A DNA stretch of 8,263 nucleotides from JBBQXV01 sp043785585 (GTDB taxonomy: Bacteria; Myxococcota_A; Polyangia; Polyangiales; Polyangiaceae): assembly GCA_043785585.1 (NCBI GenBank), contig JAYVXB010000087.1:1-8263 (forward strand), given 5' to 3'. The notes beneath the pieces were generated by a model. It saw only the letters and a list, made by a program, of their open reading frames with translations, did not search any database and was not told the origin of the DNA. Made by a program: the position numbers and the translations under genes. The first letter of the stretch is position 1; each line of letters opens with the position of its first letter. Positions 1 through 5,670 of this stretch are shown here, one piece after another.

Positions 1-600
1 CGTCGACGTGGTCGTCGCGACGCCTTCGATCACGCGGTAAACCGCCAGCATCTTTGGGCTCGAGCCGATGAGCTCACCGAAGCGCTCTTGCGCCGACAGG
101 CGCAGCTCGAGCTCGCGCGCGCGGTACGCAAGGCGCCGGTGCTCGGCCGCCTTCGCGACCGTCAGAGCGACGGCGTCGTTCGCGGCAAACGGCTTCGTGA
201 GGAAGTGGTACGCCCCGCTGCGCAGCGCCTCGACGGCCACGGCGACCTCCGCGAACCCCGTCATGATCACGACGGCGATCCCAGGCCGAAGCTCGCGCAA
301 GCGCCGCAGCACCTCGAGCCCGTTCATCCCGGGCATCTGCAGATCGCAGAGCACGACGTCCGGATCGTGCGCAGCGACGTACTCGAGCGCCGCCGCGCCG
401 CTGTCCGCCGTGTCGACGCGGAACTGGCGCGCGACGAGGAGGCGCACGACGCTTCGTCGGAACGCGGCGTCGTCATCGACGACGAGGACGTGAACCGGCG
501 ACGCGTCCGGCGCGAGCGGCGGCGGCGCGCCAGTGAGGCGTGTCGGCGTCATCGGCACGAGAATGCGCCCAGGCGGCGCGGACCTCAAGGCCCCGTTCAC
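1..600 (-). CDS. NtrC-family sigma-54-type response regulator, 3' end beyond the window
   Basis: This is the N-terminal 200 codons of a two-component response regulator; the rest lies off the left edge. The receiver domain runs from about residue 37 to 155. It shows the acidic triad D42-D43-D44, phospho-acceptor D86 (in CDLQMPGMNG), switch T114 (VVIMTGF) and K136 (FLTKPF). A charged helical linker follows (ELELRLSAQE), then the text FGELIGSSPKMLAVYRVIE, which is how the AAA+ sigma-54-interaction domain of NtrC-type activators begins. The Walker A motif would come next and is not in view. I chose the GTG at 600 because it overlaps the stop of the sigma factor gene upstream (GTGA) and because codons between it and the ATG at 552 keep high third-position GC. 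The ATG at 552 is the alternative; neither has a clear Shine-Dalgarno. A phosphorylation-controlled activator of sigma-54 promoters is inferred from the family; targets and partner kinase are unknown. Confidence 0.88.
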   Translation of the reverse strand, partial: MNGALRSAPPGRILVPMTPTRLTGAPPPLAPDASPVHVLVVDDDAAFRRSVVRLLVARQFRVDTADSGAAALEYVAAHDPDVVLCDLQMPGMNGLEVLRRLRELRPGIAVVIMTGFAEVAVAVEALRSGAYHFLTKPFAANDAVALTVAKAAEHRRLAYRARELELRLSAQERFGELIGSSPKMLAVYRVIEGVATTTST

Positions 601-1271
601 GCCGCGAAGTCGTCGACGCGCTCGGCCAAGAGCGGACGGAGCATCCCGAGCGCGCGCGTGTGAAGCTGCGAGACGCGGGCCTCGCTCACGTTCATTTGCG
701 CGGCGATGTCTTTGAACTGCACGCCCTGAAAGTAGTGGAGATCGACGATGTTCGCCTCGCGCTCGGGGAGCGACGCGACGGCTTTGCCGAGGGCGGCGCG
801 CTGCGAGTGGCGTGCGACGAGCTCGAACGGTGACGCCTCTGACGAGGGCACGGCGCGCAACCGCTCGGGGAGCTCGTCGATGCCGACGATCGTGGCCGAC
901 GTCGTCTGGCCCGACTCCCGCGCCTCGGCGTTGGCGTGTGCGCGCGCGGACCGCGCGAGCCAATCCTGGTTGCGGAGCTCGTCGATGATCGACCCGCGGA
1001 TGCGAATGCGGGCATACGCCTCGAATCGCTCGCCGCGTTCGCCGTGACTGCGGCGCAGCGCGTCCATGAGCCCGTACGAGCCCGCCGCGACGAGATCCTC
1101 GCGCAAGACGCAGCGCGGAAGCCGGCGTAGCACGCGCGTGACGACTTGCTGGACGAGGCCGAGGTACGGCTCCATGTCCGCCCGCGTGACGGGGATCGCG
1201 AACTTGCCACTCGGGCGATCGTACTCTTCCGGCGTGATGTCGTTGGCTTGAACGGCGCTTTGTGCGGTCAT
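597..1271 (-). CDS. FliA/WhiG-family RNA polymerase sigma factor, apparently without region 3
   Basis: A 224-residue alternative sigma factor of the sigma-28 class. Region 2 (about residues 36-108) is clearly FliA-like: REDLVAAGSYGLMDAL, then FEAYARIRIRGSIIDELR and DWLARSAR. Region 4 (about 162-218) has LPEREANIVDLHYFQGV and the helix-turn-helix ending SEARVSQLHTRAL. Between RSAR and the region-4 helix there are only about 46 residues, against roughly 80 in E. coli FliA as I recall it, and the missing part corresponds to region 3. The ATG at 1271 is chosen because GAGG lies 6 nt upstream; a GTG at 1301 would add ten residues but has a poorer site. The stop overlaps the GTG of the response regulator that follows. 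No flagellar or chemotaxis gene is visible, so a role other than flagellar transcription is plausible. The family call is firm; the function is not known, and I withhold the symbol fliA for that reason. Confidence 0.9.
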   Translation of the reverse strand: MTAQSAVQANDITPEEYDRPSGKFAIPVTRADMEPYLGLVQQVVTRVLRRLPRCVLREDLVAAGSYGLMDALRRSHGERGERFEAYARIRIRGSIIDELRNQDWLARSARAHANAEARESGQTTSATIVGIDELPERLRAVPSSEASPFELVARHSQRAALGKAVASLPEREANIVDLHYFQGVQFKDIAAQMNVSEARVSQLHTRALGMLRPLLAERVDDFAA

Positions 1272-1338
1272 GTTCGACCTCGCTTCAGGTTGTGACAGCA
1301 CCTAAAGCACAGGCCGGGCCACCCGCATCAACTACATA

Positions 1339-1356
1339 ATATTCAATCGATATTCA
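1339..1356 (-). promoter_or_regulatory. Direct repeat in AT-rich region upstream of the sigma factor gene
   Basis: The stretch at about 1330-1362 is unusually AT-rich for this DNA. On the plus strand ATATTCA occurs at 1339-1345 and again at 1350-1356, 11 bp apart, so both copies face the same side of the helix. On the minus strand the region also offers TATTAT as a possible -10 hexamer (overlapping the left copy), but no good -35 sits at the right distance. The position, about 70-85 bp before the sigma factor ATG, suits an operator or activator site. This is inference from position and composition. Confidence 0.4.
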
Positions 1357-1430
1357 CGATTCGCGCGTGGAGTGTGGGTAGAATGTGACCCGGCCTACCC
1401 CACGTAACGTCGCAGAAGCGCTGTTGCGCG

Positions 1431-1467
1431 CAGAGGTCATTGTTGACCTCTGGGGTCGATACCGACC
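1431..1467 (-). terminator. Two adjacent hairpins after the MCE gene, possible terminator or 3' processing structure
   Basis: A perfect 9-bp inverted repeat, CAGAGGTCA (1431-1439) with TGACCTCTG (1444-1452), has a 4-nt loop. Next to it GGTCG (1454-1458) pairs with CGACC (1463-1467), also with a 4-nt loop. On the minus strand the pair begins 10 nt after the MCE stop codon. There is no T-run on either side, so this is not a canonical intrinsic terminator. A 3' stabilising structure, or an operator for the sigma gene reading away from it, are alternatives. Confidence 0.45.
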
Positions 1468-1477
1468 TACGAAGCGC

Positions 1478-2959
1478 TCACTTCGACGCTCCACCCGCCG
1501 CGCCACCGGCAAACGGCAGGATCGTCTTCAGGTCCTCGTCCGTGAAGCGCAGCTGAAGCCCGAGGAAGTAATCGCGCCGGTTCGACAAGAACACGTGGTC
1601 GACGCCGCCGAGCAGCCACAGCCGCTTGATGAACTCGTACCCGATGTACACGCGGTAGCGCGGCTGGATCTCTTCGCCGAACCCGAAGAGATCGTTTTTC
1701 AGCTCGAAGCGGTCTTGCAGCAAATGGATGTCGAGCCCGACGCCGCCCGTCGACTCTTTGATGCCGAATCGGCCGGTGAACGGCCCGAGCCGCCGCGCGA
1801 ACTGCAGCGAGAAGCGGAACGCGTCGGTCGTCGTCGTCGTGATCGTGCGGTAGTGCGCCGGCTCGTTCGGGTTCGTCGTATCGACGTCCTGCTGCGAGAA
1901 GCTGGTCTTGCCGCGCGGATCGTTGATGAGCTCGATGACGTAGTACTTGTCCTCGCGCGGCTGCAGCCGAAGCTCGACGTAGCTCTTGATCGTGTTCGCG
2001 AGGAAATTGTAGTCGCTGCGAAGACCGACGATCGTCTGCAGGCGCTGGATGTTGCCGACGTACTCGTTGATCCCTTCCGCGACGCCCTGCACTTCGTTGA
2101 CGAGCGCGTCGTCCTTCGTGAGCTTGCCGATGGTCCCTTCGCCGCGGTCGGTGCGTGCGGCGATGTTGTCGATGTGACCGAGCGCACTCTCGAGGCTCTT
2201 CGACGCGCGGTTCATTCGCTCGATCGTCTCGCGCAGCTCGCCGCTCTGTCCGTTGGCGCCGCCTTGCGCCGCCATGAGCTGCTTCACCTCTTCGGTGACG
2301 ATGCGCACGTTCTCGAGGATGCGCGCGAGCTGCGGGTCGGCGTTCGACGTGATGCTCGCGATGTTCTTGAGCGTGACGTTCACGTACTCGCGGTTGTCTT
2401 TGATCGTCTTGTTGAGCGCGTCGGTCGCATCGGCGAGGTTTTGGAGGATGGACTCGATGTTCCTGCCGCCCTTGTCGGTGCCGATCGATCGGGCGAGCTG
2501 CTGCGCGACCTGTTTGATGCTGTCGGCGATCTCTTTCACCTCGTCGATGATCTGATCGGTCGTCGCTTGCTCGACGATGACCTTGATCTCGTCGCCGTCC
2601 TTGAGGCGCCGGCGATCCTCGGTGCCGGGCGTGAGCACGATGACCGACTCGCCGAGGAGCGACGCGCTCTTCTTGCCGGCGGTCGCGTTCTCGTAGAGCG
2701 CGATGTCGCCGCGCACCTTCACGTCGACGCGCGCCATCCCGTTCTCGAGCTTGATCGCGTCGATCTGCCCGACCGGGATCCCGGCGATCGCGACGCGCGT
2801 GTGGCTGGCGAGGCCGGTCGCGTCCTTGATGTACGCGTGCACGACGTAGCCGCCGCCGCCGCCGACCTCTTTGCTGACGGTGCGGTAGATGAAGTAGACG
2901 GCGCCTCCGGAGAGGATGACGAAGAGGCCTACCTTCGCCGCCTGCGTGAGCTTCGCCAT
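1478..2959 (-). CDS. MlaD-family MCE protein with long helical section and C-terminal beta-rich (barrel-like) domain
   Basis: A 493-residue membrane-anchored lipid-transport component. Residues about 7-26 (KVGLFVILSGGAVYFIYR) form a single inner-membrane anchor, followed by a glycine run. The MCE domain covers about 38-115, with the typical text DATGLASHTRVAIAGIPVG and SLLGESVIVLTPG. Residues about 130-310 are mostly helical with coiled-coil character (DQIIDEVKEIADSIKQVAQQ, then many A/N/I-rich heptads). From about 315 the protein turns into alternating short strands (YYVIELINDP, FRFSLQFARR, RYRVYIGYEF, YFLGLQLRF) that look like an outer-membrane beta-barrel or beta-sheet domain. MCE proteins form hexameric rings that carry lipids between membranes; the normal MlaE permease and MlaF ATPase partners are not in this window. 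The ATG at 2959 is chosen because the anchor follows directly; its Shine-Dalgarno is weak. The M23 peptidase gene lies 76 bp upstream on the same strand. Confidence 0.88.
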   Translation of the reverse strand: MAKLTQAAKVGLFVILSGGAVYFIYRTVSKEVGGGGGYVVHAYIKDATGLASHTRVAIAGIPVGQIDAIKLENGMARVDVKVRGDIALYENATAGKKSASLLGESVIVLTPGTEDRRRLKDGDEIKVIVEQATTDQIIDEVKEIADSIKQVAQQLARSIGTDKGGRNIESILQNLADATDALNKTIKDNREYVNVTLKNIASITSNADPQLARILENVRIVTEEVKQLMAAQGGANGQSGELRETIERMNRASKSLESALGHIDNIAARTDRGEGTIGKLTKDDALVNEVQGVAEGINEYVGNIQRLQTIVGLRSDYNFLANTIKSYVELRLQPREDKYYVIELINDPRGKTSFSQQDVDTTNPNEPAHYRTITTTTTDAFRFSLQFARRLGPFTGRFGIKESTGGVGLDIHLLQDRFELKNDLFGFGEEIQPRYRVYIGYEFIKRLWLLGGVDHVFLSNRRDYFLGLQLRFTDEDLKTILPFAGGAAGGASK

Positions 2960-2989
2960 TGCTGGCGGATACGCTAGCCCTACTCAGTG

Positions 2990-3025
2990 GTGGAGGTCGA
3001 GGGTTGGCGCGACCTCGACCTTCGC
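2990..3025 (-). other. Intergenic hairpin between M23 peptidase and MCE genes
   Basis: AGGTCGAGG (2994-3002) pairs perfectly with CCTCGACCT (3013-3021) around a 10-nt loop. Four further pairs, two of them G-T, extend the stem out to 2990/3025. It occupies about half of the 76-bp gap. No T-run follows on the minus strand, so full termination is doubtful. It may attenuate or process the transcript between the two genes, or separate two transcription units. Confidence 0.5.
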
Positions 3026-3035
3026 GCCACACCCG

Positions 3036-4730
3036 TCAGGGCGGCTCCTCGAAGAACTCCCCCTCGCCGCCGTCATCGCCGGCGTCCACGTGCGCCGCGC
3101 CGTTTGACGCAGGCAGCACGATCGCCTCGAGCGCCACGTCGAGCTCCTCGCGCCGGCGCGCGAACTCGTCGCGCTGCGACGGCGGGAGCACGCGCACGCC
3201 GTCGAGCCGGAGCGATAGCGGATCGATGAACGTGTCGCCGCGTTTCACGATGAAGTGCAGGTGCGGCCCCGTCACGCGGCCCGTCGCGCCGACGTAACCG
3301 ACGAGCTGCCGCGCCTCGACGTGCTGCCCCACGTGCAAGCCCGCCGCGAACCGCGACATGTGGCAGTAGCCGCTCGAGAGATTGTTCGCGTGGCGCACCA
3401 TCACCATGTTGCCGCACGCGCCGCTGTCGCCCGCGCTCGTCACGGTGCCCGCCGCCGTCGCGTAGATCGGCGTGCCCGCCGACGCCGCGAAGTCGACGCC
3501 CGTGTGCGGCATCACGACGTGGAGCACGGGGTGCATTCGGTTCGGGTTGAAGCGCGACGAGATGCGCGCAAAGGGCACCGGCGTGCGCCAACCGCCTTGG
3601 TAAGGCTGGCGCCCCTTGGCGTCGTAGTAGCCGCCGAGCGCGCGCTTGCGTGCGGCGGCTTCGTGTCCGTACCAGTAGACGCGAATCGACGGCGCGTTCG
3701 GGTTCGGCGGGAAGTATTCGACGGCGTCGAGCTCGGCGTAGCGACCGAACGCGCCTTCGACGCGATCCTCGGTGGCGAGAATGCGGAGGCGCGCGCCGGG
3801 GCGGAGATCGCTCAGCTCGGCGTGACCTTCGAGCGCGTCGTCGAGCATCTTGAGGAGATCGTCGTCGAGGCCGGCTTTGACGATCGAGCTGCGGAGATCC
3901 TCGGTGACGGCGAGCCCGACGGCGACGCGGACGCGCTGCACGTTCAGCTCGAGCTTTCGCGCCTCGAGCGTCCCGGCGGCGTCACCGCGCGCTTGCCAGA
4001 CGTCGAACGGCGACGTCGCGTACTCGAAGGCGACGACGCGCCCTGTCGCGCGCTCGCGAGCGAACGAGAAGGTGTCCTTCGTGTGCGATCGCTCGAGGCG
4101 GCGGACGCCGTCGAACGATTCGTAGATGCGGTGGGTCTCGCTCTTCGTGAGGCCGGCGGAGAGCAGCGCCGTGTGGAGAGAGCGCTTGCCGACTGTGCCT
4201 TCGACGATCTCGATCTTCGGATCGCTCGCGAGCTGCGCCACGCGCCAGACCGCGGGCGGCGCCGGCGCGGCGTCTTCGGCGGGCGCTGCGACGGCGGCGT
4301 CGGTCAACACGCTCGCGGAGACCGATGCGCTCGCGGCGCTTGACGCGCTCGGAGCCGGGACGTCGTCGTCGTGCATTCCGAACGCGAGCGGAAGGAAGAG
4401 GGCACCGAGCGCGATGCCGCCGCCGAGCAACCCGAGGAGTGCGAGAGTGTTCCCCGAAAGCCGACGCGGAGCGCGCCCGGGCGCCGCAGCCTCTTGCGGA
4501 GCTTCCGCGACCACCTGAGGAGCTTCCGCGACGACCTGAGGAGCTTCCGCGACCACCTGAGGAGCTTCCGCGACGACCTGCGGAGCTTCCGCAACGGCCT
4601 GCGGAGCTTCCGCAGCCTCCGAGGCCTCCCCCGCCTCGCCCTCCGCTGGTGTCTTTGGCTCCGTTTCCGCCACGACGGCGTCCTTAGCCTTCGCCCGCCG
4701 CCGCGGCAACTCCGGCCTCCGCGGCACCAT
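3036..4730 (-). CDS. Membrane-anchored M23-family (LytM/MepM-like) peptidoglycan endopeptidase
   Basis: A 564-residue zinc metallopeptidase expected to cut peptide cross-links in the periplasmic cell wall. In order: a charged, Ala/Glu/Pro-rich N-terminus with six seven-residue repeats at 41-82 (consensus EAPQVVA); an arginine cluster at 86-90; one membrane segment at about 94-118; a low-complexity Ser/Ala linker; a central region resembling the part before the catalytic domain in E. coli MepM (about 160-395); and the M23 domain from RISSRFNPNRMHPV onward. Expected metal and catalytic residues are present: H409 and D413 (HTGVD), H457 (YCHMS), H490 and H492 (GPHLHF). The C-terminal tail is acidic. 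Arginines before the membrane segment imply N-in topology, so the repeats should be cytoplasmic. The start at 4730 gives only 54 bp to the divergent TPR gene; AGGGG about 12 nt upstream is a loose ribosome site. An active enzyme is likely; substrate bond is inferred from the family. Confidence 0.92.
   Translation of the reverse strand: MVPRRPELPRRRAKAKDAVVAETEPKTPAEGEAGEASEAAEAPQAVAEAPQVVAEAPQVVAEAPQVVAEAPQVVAEAPQEAAAPGRAPRRLSGNTLALLGLLGGGIALGALFLPLAFGMHDDDVPAPSASSAASASVSASVLTDAAVAAPAEDAAPAPPAVWRVAQLASDPKIEIVEGTVGKRSLHTALLSAGLTKSETHRIYESFDGVRRLERSHTKDTFSFARERATGRVVAFEYATSPFDVWQARGDAAGTLEARKLELNVQRVRVAVGLAVTEDLRSSIVKAGLDDDLLKMLDDALEGHAELSDLRPGARLRILATEDRVEGAFGRYAELDAVEYFPPNPNAPSIRVYWYGHEAAARKRALGGYYDAKGRQPYQGGWRTPVPFARISSRFNPNRMHPVLHVVMPHTGVDFAASAGTPIYATAAGTVTSAGDSGACGNMVMVRHANNLSSGYCHMSRFAAGLHVGQHVEARQLVGYVGATGRVTGPHLHFIVKRGDTFIDPLSLRLDGVRVLPPSQRDEFARRREELDVALEAIVLPASNGAAHVDAGDDGGEGEFFEEPP
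4485..4610 (-). repeat. 21-bp tandem repeat encoding (EAPQVVA)n in the M23 peptidase
   Basis: Six 21-bp units code for six heptapeptides, of which the middle four read EAPQVVA. Five units are close copies at DNA level (4501-4605). The first and third (4501-4521, 4543-4563) are identical, and the second and fourth (4522-4542, 4564-4584) differ at one base, an A-B-A-B pattern that points to duplication of a 42-bp pair. The outer units have drifted (EAPQAVA, EAPQEAA). Unit number could vary between strains without changing the reading frame. Confidence 0.93.
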
Positions 4731-4784
4731 GGTGCAAAAAGTCCCCTAGCTTCCCCAAACTCAGCGTATTTTCGGCGGCCAGAC
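4731..4784. promoter_or_regulatory. Short divergent control region between M23 peptidase and TPR genes
   Basis: These 54 bp separate two divergent start codons, so both promoters must lie here or inside the opposing genes. On the plus strand TATTTT (4767-4772) is a possible -10 for the TPR gene, 12 nt before its ATG, but no convincing -35 precedes it. On the minus strand I see a T-rich run near the peptidase start but no clear promoter. The promoter calls are weak; the divergent arrangement is certain. Confidence 0.35.
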
Positions 4785-5537
4785 ATGGACGAGCACACCA
4801 AGCAGCTCCTCATCCTCGGTCGCGAGCACTACGCGAAGCGCGAGTTCGACAAGGCCGAGCCGGTCCTTCGGCAAGTGCTCGAGACCGAAGACCGCTTCGC
4901 CGACGTGCACGACATGCTCGGGGTGATCTGCCACGCGCGCGGCAACTTCGCGCAGGCCGAGCACCACTTCGAGCGCGCGCTCGCGATCAACCCGTCGTAC
5001 ACCGAGGCGGCGCTGAACCTCGCCGTCACCTACAACGATCGCGGCAAGTACGAAGCGGCGCGCCAGGTGTACGCGAAGATCAAGGGCGCGCCATCGGGGC
5101 CTATGCAGGGGCTCGATCCGTTCGCGCGCGGGAAGATCGCGAACATGCACGCCGAGGTCGGGCAGGCGTACGCCGACGCGGGGCTGCCGCGCGAGGCGGT
5201 GCTCGAATACGAAAAGGCGATCGGGCTCTGTCCGCACTTCGCGGACTTGCGAACGAAGCTCGGGACGTTGCATCGCGAGCTCAACGATCTGCCACGCGCG
5301 CGCGAGCAATACGAAGCGGCGGTGCAAGCGCGTCCGACGTTCGTGCCGGCGCGCATTCAGCTCGGCGTCACGCTCCTGTCGCAAGGCGAAGTCATGCTCG
5401 CCGAAGAGCAGTGGAACAAAGTCCTCGAGACCGAGCCCGACAACGCGCGCGCCAAGATGTACCTGCGCATGCTCCAAGCGCAACGAAGCAGCGGCTCGAT
5501 CCCCGCGTCGCCACCGAGCCAAGCGCCCAAGGGTTAG
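4785..5537 (+). CDS. Soluble tetratricopeptide repeat (TPR) protein
   Basis: A 250-residue protein built almost entirely of TPR helix pairs, starting near residue 6 and running to about 225. Recognisable units include LILGREHYAKREFDKAEPVL, DMLGVICHARGNFAQAEHHF, NLAVTYNDRGKYEAARQVY, EVGQAYADAGLPREAVLEYE, KLGTLHRELNDLPRAREQYE and QLGVTLLSQGEVMLAEEQW, most ending in the typical P at the helix turn (INP, CPH, RPT, EPD). There is no signal peptide or membrane segment, so it is probably a cytoplasmic protein-protein adaptor. The ATG at 4785 is chosen because the first TPR begins right after it; the frame stays open upstream to 4371 but that part is antisense to the peptidase gene. The last eleven or so residues (SPPSQAPKG) are low-complexity and are encoded inside a degenerate 52-bp repeat copy. 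Divergent from the peptidase and convergent with lipB. Its partner is unknown. Confidence 0.9.
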   Translation: MDEHTKQLLILGREHYAKREFDKAEPVLRQVLETEDRFADVHDMLGVICHARGNFAQAEHHFERALAINPSYTEAALNLAVTYNDRGKYEAARQVYAKIKGAPSGPMQGLDPFARGKIANMHAEVGQAYADAGLPREAVLEYEKAIGLCPHFADLRTKLGTLHRELNDLPRAREQYEAAVQARPTFVPARIQLGVTLLSQGEVMLAEEQWNKVLETEPDNARAKMYLRMLQAQRSSGSIPASPPSQAPKG

Positions 5538-5605
5538 TTTCACCGCCAAGGCGCCGCGTCCCCTCCGAACCAAGCTCCCGCGGGATAGGTTTCACCGCCA
5601 AGGCG
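5503..5605 (+). repeat. Degenerate 51-52-bp tandem duplication overlapping the TPR gene 3' end
   Basis: Copy 1 (5503-5553) and copy 2 (5554-5605) agree at 44 of 52 aligned positions, with one single-base gap. Both finish with the conserved block TTTCACCGCCAAGGCG. Copy 1 contains the last codons and the TAG stop (5535-5537) of the TPR gene; in copy 2 the matching stop-like triplet is kept (GGGATAG). The conserved block also forms the left end of the inverted repeat that follows, so the two structures belong to one element. Confidence 0.85.
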
Positions 5606-5670
5606 CGAAGCCGCCAAGGAGGAAGGGGCACTCGATCCAAGTCCTCTTGGCGCCTTTGCGCCTTGGCGGT
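5594..5670. repeat. Long inverted repeat (palindromic intergenic element) between convergent TPR and lipB genes
   Basis: The left arm at 5594-5619 starts ACCGCCAAGGCGC. The right arm at 5645-5670 is its reverse complement at 23 of 26 positions, with a loop of 25 nt. Each arm itself contains CCGCCAAGG/CGCCAAG sub-repeats. The right arm begins at the lipB TGA stop codon, and the related copy in the tandem repeat begins right at the TPR stop. Family resemblance: CCGCCAAGGCGC-type repeats are, as I recall, scattered in many high-GC genomes. It could fold as a two-way terminator, though no T-run follows, or be a REP-like non-autonomous element. Confidence 0.85.

Noticed and set aside
88..663. Plus-strand open frame of 191 codons
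   Set aside because: It is antisense to the response regulator, whose receiver motifs are clear on the minus strand.
1272..1301. GTG at 1301 as start of the sigma factor
   Set aside because: The ATG at 1271 has GAGG at a good distance; the extra ten residues show no family similarity.
1385..2977. Long plus-strand open frame, 530 codons
   Set aside because: It is antisense to the MCE gene, rich in R/D/V from reverse-complement codon bias, and shows no family motif. The minus strand gives a clear MCE protein.
1467..3032. Second long minus-strand frame over the MCE gene
   Set aside because: It is a shifted frame of the MCE gene made of Arg/Ala/His-rich low-complexity text.
3255..4343. Plus-strand open frame of 362 codons
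   Set aside because: It is antisense to the M23 peptidase, whose catalytic residues are all present on the minus strand.
4371..4784. N-terminal extension of the TPR protein by 138 codons
   Set aside because: This part is antisense to the peptidase repeats, reads as Arg/Ser-rich repeats, and the TPR fold begins only after the ATG at 4785.
5537..5670. CRISPR-like direct repeats
   Set aside because: Only two direct copies are present and they diverge; the rest is an inverted repeat, with no regular spacers.
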